Assembly (NCBI GenBank): GCA_017871115.1
Contig: JAFCIZ010000001.1
Location: forward strand, 2,213,501 to 2,277,500
DNA from: Cunninghamella blakesleeana
Taxonomy: Eukaryota > Mucoromycota > Mucoromycetes > Mucorales > Cunninghamellaceae
Direction of reading: 5' to 3'
DNA: 64,000 bases
Numbering within the stretch: the first letter of the stretch is position 1; the number at the start of each line of letters is the position of its first letter. The notes beneath the pieces are model-generated. The model was not told the DNA's origin, did not search any database, and was given only the letters and a program-made list of their open reading frames with translations. The position numbers were made by a program, and so were the translations under genes. Below, piece by piece: positions 1 to 13,562 of this stretch.

Positions 1-2029
1 CCATGTTACGACGGAAAGCAAAATTAAAACCTTGAGATTTCATTTCAACACCAACATGGCCATGATTCACATCAAAAATAACCCATCCTAAGGCAGCATC
101 TGGCAAATTGAAATTCCATAAATTTTTGAATGCAGATTCTTCACGGCTTGAATGGCTATGCTCCGATCCTTCATCATCTGAATCATGTAATGAGGGTGGT
201 AATCGATTTACAACGTCCAATGTATTATGAAGTAAAGTAGCTTGATGATCACTATAGAAAAAATAAATAAATATGAAAACGAACAATGAATATACAAAAT
301 AGTGTATGCGTATATAAAATGAATGTCTACCACTTACTCTACATAGCTTTCAACTTGATCTTTTATAGCATCCCATAATTGTAAAAATTGAAGTTGTGAT
401 TGAATTAAACGTTCACGATAGTGTTCTTGGCTTGATTGGCAGGCAAATTCATTGTAAGCAATACCATATCGGAAATGTAAACCGGCAGAAATAGTAAAGT
501 CAGCCTTTAAATGAAGTGAAAGCTGTGCTAATAAACCTTCACGACCTGGACTAGCATGAGTAACTAAAATTCTTGTTTCTGATGGATCATATACCTATTG
601 ATAAATAAAAATAAACAAAATAAAAATAGTAAATTAATATTCCATACATTTCAATATATATTCTTATTCTAATCTTTATAAATAATTACCGATTGTGCAG
701 TTTCAACTAATTCCCCAATCTGTAATGCTGTAGTCCACATAGTACCAGCTCCTCCTGCAATAGTATCAGTACCTAATAATATATATAAATATATATAATA
801 AATAAAAAAATGATAATAAATAAGTAAATAATAATAATAATTACTGAATATTCTTGTTGATCTCCCCCACTTAATTGCTCTATTCTTCACACACATAGAT
901 AATTACTTTTCCCCCTTAAAAAATCTTTTTATCTTATATGCTTTTATTTATATTTACCTTCTCCATTATCAAATAATTTATGTTGAATAACAGCACCACC
1001 AAGACCAAACAAACGTAATTTCACACCACCAATATCCAATAAATGAGAAGTAGCTTCGTCCAAAATATGAAGATTAGGAACATGATATTCTTTGGATCGA
1101 AGTTTTTCTAATATAGCCACATCTTCACAGACACCCCATACAGTATAAACAGGTACATTTAAACGTTTTTCACCAGAAAGAAAATCAGGAAATTCAGATA
1201 AATAATGTTGTTGGGGAGAGGTTTCAATAGTACGACGAACTTGATCAATAGGTGAATTGTTGAGTCGAGTACGCATATTTGGAGGAATTAATGTACTGAA
1301 TTGAATCAAATGTTTCAAAGTTCTAAATAATAAATTGTTAGCGTTAATAATATATAACAAGATCATCCGTTAATATATATTCAACGTAATTCCGATTTTT
1401 TTTTTAACTTTTTAATTTTGTCCATCTTTTTTTCCCACTCTTTCTTCCTATTCTTATGACCCCTTCAAAGCTTTTTTTTTTAAAAAAAAAAAACAAAAAT
1501 AGAAAATAAAGTTACCTGTCACTGATACGTTCCAAACTTGAGCGTTCTAAAATATACGATATACATATACATAAACAAAGCAGATGATGAAGATGGTAAA
1601 TGAAAGAAAAGAGATAAAATAGAATAACAATAACAATAACAAATATTAAGTATACAGTGTTTAAAACAAAATAAAAACAATATATATATATATTTCAGTA
1701 TTGGACTTACCATAGAAACCAAAATCACCAGTATGAATAATACAATGAGCATTTGCATCGCGTGCCAACTGATTTAACTGAGAGAGGCTACCTATATCAT
1801 ATAATAATGTAATATAAATGATAAGTATTTGAAATATAAATAGTTTTATATTAGTTAATATAATAAATATATATGTTGTCAACTGTTGTTGTATAAGAAA
1901 AGTAGATGTCTTTATATATTTTTTACCTTTGATATCAGCAGTACATAAAATTCTTTTTCCATCTACGTTGATAATATCATTAGGTTTTGGTGAACTAGCT
2001 ACTGATGAAGGAATAGGACTACCGTTCAT
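1..2029 (-). CDS. DUF2433 metallophosphoesterase-like protein (3' end beyond left edge)
   Basis: Calcineurin-like phosphoesterase fold protein of the fungal DUF2433 family; the substrate is unknown. Seven exons can be read on the minus strand: 2029-1927, 1791-1711, 1546-1516, 1322-958, 772-690, 594-338 and 251 to the window edge, all with GT-AG introns and continuous frame. The first exons carry ILCTADIKG, then [12 protein letters not shown], the metal-binding D/GD pattern of metallophosphoesterases. Later come [30 protein letters not shown] and [17 protein letters not shown], the GH-like block typical of the family. The last visible exon reads [19 protein letters not shown] and stays open to base 1, so the C terminus is missing. 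Exon 3 is only 31 nt. The start MNGSPIPSS is the first in-frame Met before the conserved region. Family assignment is from motif order recalled, not from a search. Confidence 0.85.
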
Positions 2030-4872
2030 GATGATATGTGTTTTGTTATTTTTATTTTTTAAGAAAGGAAGGAATTGTAATATTTAAAAAAGAAAGAAAT
2101 ATTTAATGAGAGAAGAAAAAAAGAGTCAACTGTCACAAAAATGAACTAAACCGAAAGGAAGGACGAGAAACTTTCAAGTAAAAATAATAATAATAATATT
2201 ATTGAATGAAGGAATAAAATAAAAATAAAGTCAAGGAGAAAGAGAGAAAAAAGAAAAAAATTGAGAGCCAAAATTTTGGAAATTTAAAAAAGAGCGGGTA
2301 TTGAAATAAACTATTTTTTTTTTTCACTCTATAAATCATATATTTTTTTACAATGATAATCATTTTGACACTATTTAAACCTTTTTTTTTTTTTTTTTTT
2401 TGAAAGAAATGAAACCATAATAATAAAACATAAACCAATGATCTAATGGCTCTCATAATTAGAGGTTGCTTTTTTGGTACTACCCAAAACTTGCAGTAAA
2501 TTTAAATATCGGTGGTTCAAAATTATGTCAGAACCCATAATAAAAAAAAACAGAATAATTAAAACATATTTATTAATAGTATAAAATATAATAAATATAT
2601 ATATATATTTAAAAAAAGAAATGGGATATGTAAAATAAAATAAAGTAAAGAGAATTATTTATTATTATTATTGTTATTATATTAATAAATCACATGTATA
2701 CATAATTAGTAACTTTAAACAAACTTAAAGGTTTTTTTGTATGTACTTTTTATTTTTCTTTTTTTAAATCTCAGTTAACCTTCCTCCAACCATGATCATC
2801 ATTATTAAATGCAGTAATAAAAACATAAAAATCCAATTCAAAGCATAAATGGATAATATACACTCATAAACATCCTCCATGATTTTTTTATACTTAAATA
2901 ATTTTACAATTAGTTAGCTTTTAATGGATCTCGAAAAAAAAAAAAAAAGAAATTGCTATACTCCTACATAAGTGGACTTTTTGAAACCATAAAAGGAAAT
3001 CTGCACTCTACCTACAAAATAAAAAAACGAGAAAAGAAAGACATTACAGTTTTTTGATTTTAAGTTTTACAAGAATACTCTTTTATTTTCTTTTTCTGAG
3101 TAATTTTTTTATATATAATTTTTTAATTTATTTTTCATTTTAGTAAATTCTTTTTTTATTATTTACATTATTAAATTGCATATTTAATAAATAACGAGTG
3201 GGTAGATAATTATTTGAAAATAATAAAGAAATTAGAGTTTGTTTAATAATAATAATAAATAAGTTACTACTAGACTACTCTTAGATTTCATTAGGGTGTC
3301 GTGGGGGTGATACATGTGATGAAAATGAAAATATAAAAATTCGTTTGCAAGGTAGAGTATAATCTCACCGAAATCTGCCATTCTCCGTTAAAATCAGGTA
3401 AATAGAATGTTAACTGTGGCAGTGTTATAGTAAACCAATCGTTAATCTTACATAAATCTATGCGTACTAAGCAATAGTTACACACTTGGTAGCTACGACC
3501 ATAAATCCTATACAAAATTGATTCAACCCCATATTCACTTAGAAAATTCGAAGATTGGCCTACATCAAATTTCTCTTTTCTAAAAATCTCAACTCTTTAT
3601 CCTCGTTAATTCTATTACTATTCATTGACTATTTTAGTATCCCCTTTTACCATTGTAAATTTTATTTTATATTTCATTTCATTTTATCTTAATAAAATAA
3701 TTTAAACTACAGGTATAGACATCCCTGATCTTTACTAATTTTCTATATCTTTATTTTTTAACCTTTTTCCAATAGTATTCTGCATATTATTTTACAAATC
3801 ATGCATTTTTCATAGTTACCGACTGCATGCTCTGCAGAGGTTATTCCGTGTCACATATATTTTACAAATAAATAAAAAATTTTGACAATTGTGTTAGGAA
3901 ATTGGTGCAAATGAAAGTGAGGTATTTTAGTAAAGAAACTAAATAGCTATAAAAGAAATAATGAAAAAATCCAATTATTTTGAATAGAAAAGAGCCATAT
4001 TAAATAAAAAAAGCTGGTACCTTGAATATTAAAATATATATATATATTTTGAATTAAAAATAAAAGGCTAAAACTTACAATAACAATAGTAAAGACTAAA
4101 AATAATAAAAGCAAACTGAAAACAATAAAAGATTTACCAAAAAATTAAAAGATTAACTTGATTGATAATTAAACATAGTTATTAATCAAAATAGACTAGG
4201 TCTATTGATTAGGTTTAATATATGGTGATATATTTATACATATATAGCAAAAATAATACGTTTAAAATAAAAAAAACTCATCAAGAATTAATAAAATATT
4301 GCTAGAAATAAAGCAATACTATTTTTAAGACTATCTAAATCTATTTAACTAATTCAAAAAAAGAATGCTTTCGTGTAAACCTACACAAATTGAAATATTG
4401 TACTAAAATATACATCTACTTACATTTAAAATTATAGTTTTAGTATTTACCATAGTGAAAACAATCTTCGGTATAAAAGTTATATTACCTTTGAAAGACA
4501 AAAAAATTAAACAGCTCTATCCAATTTTTTTCTGCTTCATTCTATTTTATTCTCTACCTTTAAATATTTTATTATTTTTTATTAAATTCATCATTAATAA
4601 TTAAGTGATGGGAAATGAACAGTAAATCAATATTTAAAATGACATCTAAAATGCAGCAATTAAGAATGAAAAATAGGAAAAAAATATGCATAAAAAATTC
4701 CTCCAAAAAAAGAAAAAAAAAGATACCAATATGTGATGTCATAGATAAACATACTTGCAAATAGTTGTATTATTTTATTTTATTGTTTGATGAAAAATAT
4801 ATAAGTAAATAAAAAAAGAAAATGAAAGGATGAATAAATGCTAAAGTGTAAATAGAAATAATGATGAGAGGT
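2030..4872. other. Gene-poor A+T-rich intergenic stretch
   Basis: It separates the start of the phosphoesterase gene from the 3' end of the GDSL gene. It is mostly poly-A/T runs. A patch at about 3290-3510 is richer in G+C and holds a 74-codon minus-strand frame with a coding-like composition, but no family is recognised. A further short patch at 3815-3855 is also less A+T-rich. No tRNA-like cloverleaf was seen. Confidence 0.5.
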
Positions 4873-6336
4873 TCATACTGAAGAATCAAGATTTCGTAAA
4901 GGTGTAAATCGTCCACGAGTGTTATTACGGTTCTTTACCAGCCCAGATAATGCTGCCAAATTATTACCATTTCGTCTTCTAGATTGTCTACTGAATAAAA
5001 CTACACCAAGACATACCAAAACTGTTAAGAAGCCAAAGAAATAAAGGGGTCGAATCCAAGGATCTTTACTTGTTTCCATATCAGCTAGCTCTTTATAATC
5101 ACTATTATCAACATTTTCTTTTTCTTTTTCTTCTAACTGATCATTATATTGTTTTCCTTTTTCCATTTTTTTATTGTCATGATCATTATTTTTGTCTTGA
5201 TAATATTCATTCTCATCCACATTTACATTTTCTTGTTTTTCATTGCCTTTTTCTTTTTCCTTTGCTGTTTCTTTTTCCTTAACATCTTTTAATTTTTTCA
5301 ACACTTTATCAATAAGTCCAGTGTGATAAGAGGCTTCATAAATAGGTGATTTGAATTGAGAATCTGGTTGATTTAATAAATCATGAATTGTAGTAGAAGA
5401 AGGTAAAGTAACGGAAGGTTCTAATGAATTTGACATCAGTATACTTGTTGTAATAGCACGATGAGCTCCCCCAGTTAAATGAAGTTTATCCCACCAAATA
5501 TAATCATCTATAGCATCCAAACACTTTCCTTGACAGGCATCCCAGTAAGCTTGATCCCCTTCCGAAAATCCAAATTCTGCTGGTGAATCGATCATATCGA
5601 CTAATAAATCATGAACATCTACTAAATCCAATTCTAAAGTATTATGATATTTGACGAGATTTAAAAATTTTTCATGTAACAATTGATTAAAAGTATCTAC
5701 AGCTTCTTTTCGTTTTTCACTTTCTGATTCGTCTTTTGAAAAATAGGGCATTTTATCCATTGGTGCTAAAGTAAATAGAATAAATCTATTGGTTCCAAAT
5801 ACTTTTCTAACGTTTGCCTAAAATAATATATTCGAATAAAATAAAATATATATAAAAAATAAGTTCCTGATTTTTTTTACATTGTTTTTAATATGTCAAT
5901 ATTTATATATTACCACTTGTTGCATTAAACAGTCTAATACTTTATCATACTCTAAAAAAAAAAATAAGGAATGGATGAATAAAAAAACCAAATGTAAATG
6001 AATAAATAAAAGACTAGCTTGTTTTAAATAAAATATTATATCCTATATATATATATATATATATATGTACCTTTATCGTTTTTTTTTATCATATTATGTA
6101 AATCAGAATACCCAATCCAAAAAGCATAAACAGTATTTTCAGGTTCTAAATTTAATTGTTGATTATAATACATTTCTATTTGATCTACAATACTGGGTGC
6201 AGTCGATGTCATTTTATTTGAATCATCACAAGTTGAACCACTAAAAGCAAAGCTATATAAGGATGCATTCCATGCTACAGCCAAATTTTCACTCCATAAA
6301 GGTCCATTGCTATTCTGCTGTACATTACCTACATCT

Positions 6337-6375
<39 letters not shown>

Positions 6376-6564
6376 GAGATAGAATATATTATAAAACGTA
6401 TAAATATATAAAGAAAAATAATGTGTATATATATATATATATTTGTAATATGCATTGCATTAATTACCAGAATAAGAATCACCAAATACAACCAAATTCT
6501 CTACTTTAGCTAAACATACTGAAATATATAATATTATTAATAAGAATAATAAAAGTGACATCAT
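4873..6564 (-). CDS. GDSL/SGNH lipase-acylhydrolase with C-terminal membrane anchor
   Basis: Predicted extracellular or luminal serine esterase of the GDSL (SGNH) family; the substrate is unknown. Exons 6564-6468, 6328-6071, 5951-5914 and 5817-4873 give 445 residues. An N-terminal signal segment (first about 19 residues, ending SVCLA) precedes block I, FGDSYSG, with Ser30 as the nucleophile. The Gly block is GPLWSENLA, Asn/Gly motifs are in YAFWIGYSDLHN, and block V is WWDKLHLTGGAHR with the Asp and His of the triad. A charged Lys/Glu-rich linker (about residues 280-360) leads to one hydrophobic helix (PLYFFGFLTVLVCLGVVLF) and a short basic Arg-rich tail, so it is probably a type I membrane protein. 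Two tandem Met codons start the protein; the outer one was taken. Intron 1 contains a 27-base poly-A on the plus strand, seen as a long poly-T upstream of the acceptor. Confidence 0.88.
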
Positions 6565-8251
6565 ATATCAAAGAAAAAGATTATATTAAAAAAAAGAAAG
6601 AGAGAAAGAGGGCCAAAAAAAATAATGGGGAATAAAATTAGAAAAATAATTTAAATACCGCCTATTATTTTTTTTTATTTCCATTTTCGACGGACTGCCA
6701 TCTTTTGTGTAATAAATAAATGATTACTGTGTATGTACATACATAGATACATATTAAAAAAAATTAATTACGTATATACAAGAAAAATATTATATATAAT
6801 AAATCAGTTATTTTCTAGTTTTTTTCATAATATATATATTATATTTATCCACCTATTTTTTTCTTTTTTCTTTTCTTTTGTTGATGTTACCTTTTTTGTT
6901 TAAAAAAAAAAGAGCTACATACATAAATATGTATATTTTATTTATTAAAGCATTTATTTTATTTTTTAAAAAAATACGTAAATATTCCATAGCTAAAATT
7001 TTTGTTAATACTGATATTTGATTTGCTTGTTTTTGATTGAGTTGTTTTGAGAATAAATTCTTGGTTATTTACTTATTTCTATTAGCAGCGCGAAGTTTAA
7101 TCTCTATTTTTGGTGAATAGTATATTGATCTATTCAAAAAAAGAAACAGATCCTCAAAAACAAAACAAAATAAAAAAAAAAAGAATGTTCTTTAATAAGC
7201 AGTAACTGATAAGAAATAATAAAAAACGAAAAAGAAAGCAAGTAAGAAAGGGAGGGATCGAGAAAGAAAGAAAAAATTTGAAGGTAAAGGAGTGATAATA
7301 TTATTATTTTTAACTAGGAGGAATTAATAATTTTATATGTTATACTACCTATAATAAATAAATTAAAATCATATTAAATTTAATAATAATAATAACAATA
7401 ATAATAATAATAATTGTAATATATAAAAACTGAATAGATATCGCCTACCTGATTGATATTCTCTTTCTTTTTTCTCTAAAATGGGCTAGATCTACTAACT
7501 TTTTTTTTTTTTTGGAGAAAGTTAAATCTTTTTGGAGGTAGATTAACTTTTTAACTTTTTTTTTTTGTTTCCCCGACAAATCAAAATTTTCATTTATGCA
7601 AAAATATTTTCATCGTATATATATATATATATTTAAATAGTATAGTAAAAAAAAAAAACATATCTCTGACAGAATTTGTTTATACTACATATACAACTCA
7701 GTAAAGAATGAATCATTTTAAAAAAAAATACTGAAGGAGAAGATTGTCATTATTTGAATACTTATGTTTCTCCTAAAACAGTAAAAGGTTAGAAAAGAAA
7801 AAAAAACTTAAATATTTTTTTAAATAATAAACTTAAAGGAGATCCATTTTATTTTTCGAAACAAAAATATGTAGTAATATGGTTTTATATATGTATGAAG
7901 AATTAATAAACGCTCCGTTCCATTCACTACTATTGATGATGTTCTGATAGTTGTAAGTTTAAATTACATATTCATTGATTTCTTAATATGTTTATATTAA
8001 GTTGTTTTAAAAAAAATACATACAAAAAAAAAAAAATAAAAAATCTCTTTACTCCTTTCTTTTTAAAAATATTTTCTTTTTTATTTTAGTTACATATCTT
8101 AAAAATAAAAATCTAGATAAGAAAAGAAAATTAGAAAAAAATAACTTCTTTTTCATTTTTTTATTAAAAAATAATAACAATTATATATATATATTATAAT
8201 AATCACAATAATAATATTAAATATATATATATATATATATACATATAAAAG
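6565..8251. other. Divergent intergenic region (GDSL gene / small secreted protein gene)
   Basis: About 1.7 kb with promoters of two outward-facing genes presumably at its ends. It holds poly-A/T runs, TA and ATT arrays (for example near 7381-7416 and 8221-8240) and no credible reading frame. A+T richness makes TATA-box calls uninformative. Confidence 0.5.
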
Positions 8252-8770
8252 ATGAAGCATACCTTTTTTTATAAAATAGTCATATTCAGCACATTATTAA
8301 TAGCTGTAATCAAAGCAGATGAAGAAGAAGATGATGATTCTAGAGATCTTCCTTATTTTACTTCGGATGATATTATTATGGATTCTTCTAATTTCTTCTA
8401 TCCAGGTGGTGAAGAAGATTATATTACACCCTTTGCATTAAATAGAGGAAGACCACCTTATTACTCATACCGTAATGGGCCTCTACCTCCACCTCCACCT
8501 CCAATGCGTCGACCCTATCGACCCCATGGTAGACCGCCTCCACCACCAACACGAAAATATAGTAATCATAAAGCTGCTGTTGGTTCTCCCAAACCTAATG
8601 CTAATCCTAATGCTAATCCTAATGCTAATCCTAATGCTAATCCTAATGCTAATCCTAGCCCTAATCCTGGGCCAACCTCGGAAAAGACTGAAGCTGGTGG
8701 AAAAGACGATCTTGGTATTAACAGTATTTTAGGTCAAGCTACTGGTCAACTATCACAATTACTTGGTTAA
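8252..8770 (+). CDS. Small secreted Pro-rich protein with PNAN tandem repeats
   Basis: A single-exon 172-residue protein of no recognised family. Residues 1-22 form a signal peptide (hydrophobic IVIFSTLLIAVIKA). An acidic stretch EEEDDDSRD follows, then a Tyr/Pro/Arg-rich segment with PLPPPPPPMRRP and RPPPPPTRK, then five exact copies of Pro-Asn-Ala-Asn, a Pro/Asn spacer, and a C-terminal tail GINSILGQATGQLSQLLG that could form an amphipathic helix. Composition suggests an extended cell-wall or secreted protein. The repeat codons are identical in every copy, which indicates recent expansion. No Cys pairs and no GPI signal are visible. Function is unknown; expression is supported only by the intact frame and signal peptide. 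Confidence 0.75.
   Translation: MKHTFFYKIVIFSTLLIAVIKADEEEDDDSRDLPYFTSDDIIMDSSNFFYPGGEEDYITPFALNRGRPPYYSYRNGPLPPPPPPMRRPYRPHGRPPPPPTRKYSNHKAAVGSPKPNANPNANPNANPNANPNANPSPNPGPTSEKTEAGGKDDLGINSILGQATGQLSQLLG
8594..8653 (+). repeat. Five perfect 12-bp tandem repeats coding PNAN
   Basis: The unit cctaatgctaat occurs five times without a mismatch, in frame with the secreted-protein gene. It is followed by a decayed unit reading PSPNPG. Confidence 0.95.
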
Positions 8771-9141
8771 AATAAATATATAGCAGGGTTTTTGTTTTTT
8801 TATATTTTCAAATATTGCAATATAGTATAAATTGTTATATTTTAATAGTATTATCTAGATATATAAAATTTATAATAAAAATAATAGTAATAAAAATGAG
8901 TTTTTTGTTCATTATGAATGAATATATATCAAAATAATTTTATAAAAATTGGGACAATATTGAAGGAAATGGAAAAGAAAATTACTATCAAAGGAAAAAA
9001 TTAAACTTTATTGGATGTTTTTTTGAAATTCCGCTTTTTTTTTTTTTGCTCTTGGATTTTATTTACCTTCCATTACTTTTTTTTTCTTTTTAATAAAAAA
9101 GCTCATTAAAGGAATATACATAATAATATACTTTACAAATA
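8771..9141. other. Intergenic region between two plus-strand genes
   Basis: It contains the 3' flank of the secreted-protein gene and the 5' flank of LSM5. A/T runs dominate and no other feature is seen. Confidence 0.5.
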
Positions 9142-9758
9142 ATGGCTACCTCTCAATTGTTACCACTTGGTAAATATTAACAAATAAAAATGTATTAGAC
9201 GTGGTTTAAATTTAACTGCGTAAAAATAATATTTTATACAAAAACTTACACGGATTTTTTTTGATGCTTGTTTATAGAACTTATCGATAAATGTATTGGA
9301 TCAAAGATCTGGTTAGTTATGAAAGGTGAAAAAGAATATGCTGGAAAGTTATTAGGTTTTGATGATTATGTTAGTAAGTATCCTTTTGATTTATTACTTA
9401 TATATGCGTGTGTGTGCATGTGTGCATGTGTATGTGTTGAATAACTAACAACTAAAAATAAACATTTGTTAATGATATATATTTTCATTATAGATATGGT
9501 ATTAGAAGACGTAACTGAATTGTAAGTATAATATAAAATCAATATAAAAATATAAAAATATAAAAATATAAAAATATAAAAATATAAAAATCTGTTATGT
9601 TTTTTTCTGCATGCTAATATATAAACTATTATTCCTCTATCAGTGAAAATACGCCAGACGGTTATAAAACTCATAAATTAGAACAAATTTTATTAAATGG
9701 CAACAACATTTGTGCAGTAAGTTTTTATTGTAATATGTAAAAATAAAGGTGGAATAGC

Positions 9759-9790
<32 letters not shown>

Positions 9791-9860
9791 CATTATTGTA
9801 ATGTATATTTTTTTTTAAAAAAATAAATAGCTTATACCTGGTGGGACTGGACCTATTTAA
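9142..9860 (+). CDS. LSM5: U6 snRNA-associated Sm-like protein LSm5
   Basis: Subunit of the Lsm2-8 ring that binds the U6 snRNA 3' end in the nucleus and of the Lsm1-7 ring in mRNA decay. Five exons (9142-9169, 9278-9373, 9494-9521, 9644-9716, 9831-9860) give 84 residues, close to the usual about 90. Sm1 motif residues are in [20 protein letters not shown], then [17 protein letters not shown], and the Sm2 motif is in [13 protein letters not shown]. Two exons are only 28 nt. Intron 3 holds an 8-bp minisatellite and intron 4 an ATA array. The start is the only ATG in frame before the first intron. Assignment is firm because the Sm1/Sm2 spacing and the N-terminal [18 protein letters not shown] block are LSm5-specific. 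Confidence 0.95.
9541..9591. repeat. 8-bp minisatellite in LSM5 intron 3
   Basis: The unit aatataaa is repeated about six times head to tail inside the intron, without interrupting splice sites. Confidence 0.85.
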
Positions 9861-10398
9861 ATATATATATTATACAAACTATATTTTTTGAAGTTTTTGA
9901 AAATCATTTTTTTTGGACAATAAACGGATGGGTTTATATATATATATATATATTTAAAAAAGTAATTAGGTTTAAAATAAGAAATGGCTGTAATTTATAA
10001 AAATAAGAACAAGAAAAAATAAGAGAATAATTGAAATTATTATATAGGTGAATAAAAATAAATGTTTTTTTTTTTTTTTGACAGTAACTGAATGAGCTGT
10101 TTAAACAATATTAAAAATCAAAAAAGAGTTGTATTTTATAATAATACTAATAAGAAAAAAAAAAAAGGGTATTGAATACATGAAATAGATAAATAAAAGT
10201 AGACGATGCATTTTCTTTTTTTGCTTTCAATGAGAAATAAAAGTATTTCTATTTTTTTTCTTTTAATATAATAGTCATGTGTTAAATTCATTTCAATTCA
10301 AAAAAAAAAAAAAATTACAGTTTAAATAATAAGATCAAAAGCAAAAAAAAAAAAGAGAGAATCGTTGAAAGATATATATAAATAAATTATGTATTTTT
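9861..10398. other. Convergent intergenic region
   Basis: It lies between the ends of LSM5 and the sterol-transfer gene. Poly-A/T runs and an ATATA array near 9930-9953 are seen, nothing else. Confidence 0.5.
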
Positions 10399-12279
10399 TT
10401 AGGATGACGATGGGGAAATGGTTTTAAGTTGGTGATACACAGCTTCACATTTCACAGCATTGTCTATAGTCACACCAGCATGACATTGAAGTCTTGTATC
10501 TAATAACCAATTCACATACTCGTTTTCCAATAATTGAGCGTCCACTTGATTCAATAATTGGAAAATCACTAGGGTATCATGGCGGAGCATGGCTAATCTT
10601 TCACGGCTAAATAACAATTCTACTGAAAACATATAATGTTTTGGGTTATGCCATTGATCTAAAGTATTTGACGAATTAGAGTTTCTTGTAGCTTCTTTAG
10701 ATTCTAAAAAGATCTTATAACTAGATATAATAAAATCATACATATATATATATATATATTAAATTAATACTATCCTATGTATAAATAAAACATGTACATA
10801 TTCCTTTTATCACGCATATAACTTTTTTCGTTAATTTTTCATTTTTTTACCATTGAGTATCCATATGAGATAATTGTAAATTTGTATTTAATAATCCTTC
10901 TTCTACATCACGTAAATAAATAGCTTTTGATATAACGTTATGGTTTGGTGCATAATAACCATGAGGATAGGTATCAGGATGATGAGTGCCAGCACGTAAC
11001 CAACCCCAAAAGATCCATACTATTAATAAACCTGCCAGGATAGTACCAATAGGAAGAGGAATATTTGATAATACATCTTGAAGGGTGTCCCATACCACCA
11101 TGACTTGACCAAGGAATCCATCATCACCTTTCTTTTCTGTTTTTGATGAAGTAGTAGTTGATGGCATAGTAGCTGTAGTAGTGGAAGCAGTTGTATCCGT
11201 AGGCTGGGCAGCTTCAACAAGATCAGGTGCGCCTTTGATTTGAGGTCTATTTTTGTTCACCTGCTCTATAATCATAGGCGCAAATTGAGCAATACTTTCA
11301 CCCATACCTTTTAAGGCTGCTTTCATTACCATACCTATAGAAATATAGATAAGCATATATATTTAGATTTCTTTTTTTTATTTATATTAAATTTAGCTAG
11401 CGTTGTTCTTTTTAAGTTTATTCATTTATTTACCTTTAACCAAAATATTTTTAACAAATTTAACACCCATACAGATTGATAAACGACATTGAGATTTACT
11501 AACCCAACTGATACAGTAGCGAATAGAAGGAATAAAGGCGTCAGCATAAGGTAATTGTGCACTCTTTGTAGAAATTTGTACAACATAGCGACTAATAGTT
11601 TTTAATAAAAAAAGAACATTTAGATATAATATACAATACAATTTGATATACGTTTGCATAAAAACGAATATAATAATTATTCTTACATATGATCTTCTAC
11701 TTTTAACATAACTTGAGTTTCTACAACATCGGCTTCTTTTACTTTGACTAATATTAAAAAAAAAAAAAAAAAAAAAAAAGGTGTAAACATTAATAGGAAT
11801 TATAACTTTTACAATCTTATAAATCTTTTTTTGTATATTTAATATATTTTCATATTCATTATTTTACTTACCCATTGGATTATTTACTGGCATAACATAT
11901 TTAAGTATACGTTGTTGTTTTCCATCGACATTATTCCACTGACCAACATTTAAATCTAAAAGAATAAGTGGTTAGTTACTAGTTATTATTATTTTCGCAA
12001 CATAGTTTATTTCTTTATATATTTATGTTTACCTCTACTACCGCTTGCAATTGTTTTTTGATTCCATATACCACCGTTAGCAGCAGCACCAGTTTTTTCT
12101 TCAGAGAATAAAAGTTCAAATAATCGCTTAGCTGACATTTGTAAATTTGCTTCATATTCCATTTTTTCAAGGTGATCATCACATCCACAACCAGCTGGAC
12201 CTTTTGGAGCTTGAATATGAGGTGGTAACTCATCTATTATTTTTTATAATAATAATATAAATTAATTTAATTAATGCCC

Positions 12280-12327
<48 letters not shown>

Positions 12328-13527
12328 GTATTTAATATTACCTAAAGAAGGTGCAGTGGGTTTTTGTTCATGTTTACTAGAAGCATCATCATCACCAGCT
12401 TTAATTCCTCTATGATCACTATTATTAGTTGTGTCTGTTGATACTGTTGGTAAGGATGTTTGTTTTTTATTTTTGCTAGTATTCTTAGTATTTTCATTTT
12501 CACCGTCTGATCTTTGGCTAACCTTACTGACATCAAAAATATTACTTCCACCAGCAACTGTAGCAGCCATCATAGCTGCAGCTAAAGCACCAGATTTAGG
12601 TTGAAGTTTATTATTATGAATGTTATTATTATTGTTGTGGTTATTATTGTCCTGATCTTTATTTTTGGTTCCTTTACGATTCTTTCGAATACGTTCTAAT
12701 TTAGACGAAGTTGAAGATGAAGGAATAGGTGATGCTGCTGGTTCTAAATGGTGAATATCACCATTATTTTGTTGCTGTTGATGATGATTACTTAATAAAT
12801 CGGGTGATGAATGTGCTTTAGCAGGTTCAGTTTTTATAATAGTTGTTACAGGTGCGTTTTTCTTTTTTGACATTGCTGCTGACATATGATGAAGAATATC
12901 GTACATTGTTTGTAACTGGCATGGCTAATAATAATAATAATAATAAAATAATAACAAATGGTAAATATATGCATACAGTTGTTATTTTATTTGGTTTATT
13001 TCATTTTATTACTATTATATTCTTACCATAGTCTCTGTTTGTTTTGCATTTTCAACAGTAATTCTTAATTTTTCGGCTATTACTTCAACATCGTCCATCA
13101 AGGTCATTAAAATCAAAGGTTCACGAGGAGAGGTAACACCGCCTTGTGTTTCTTCACGTAAATCAATAGCAAGAGCAATATTGGATTGTTTTCCTGTATT
13201 TGTAATGGATGGATCTCTAATCAATCGTATATTTTTAATATCTGTTAATCGTACTGCAACTGTATTGACACATGACATGACAACACAGCTATAAAACCAA
13301 AAGGCTTCTTGAGTAATAAAAGCACGCCCAGTATAAGAATAGCCAAATTGTGAAGTTGGAGGTTTTACACTTTGGTTTAGTTGAGTTTGTAACTCTTGTT
13401 CAATTTGTTCTAGTGGGCCACCATTGCCAATGGGAGAAGTTGGCCAATCAATATTATCATCATCCTTTAGGATAGAAGTGTCGTTGTTGTTTTTATTTGG
13501 TATTTTCTTTAAGGAACAAATGAAAGC

Positions 13528-13562
<35 letters not shown>

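Noticed and set aside
3800..3860. Less A+T-rich patch considered as a small RNA gene
   Set aside because: No tRNA arms, no U6 or other snRNA motif could be seen.
8475..8732. 85-codon second plus-strand frame across the PNAN repeat
   Set aside because: It exists only because the 12-bp repeat is open in other frames; the frame with signal peptide is the gene.
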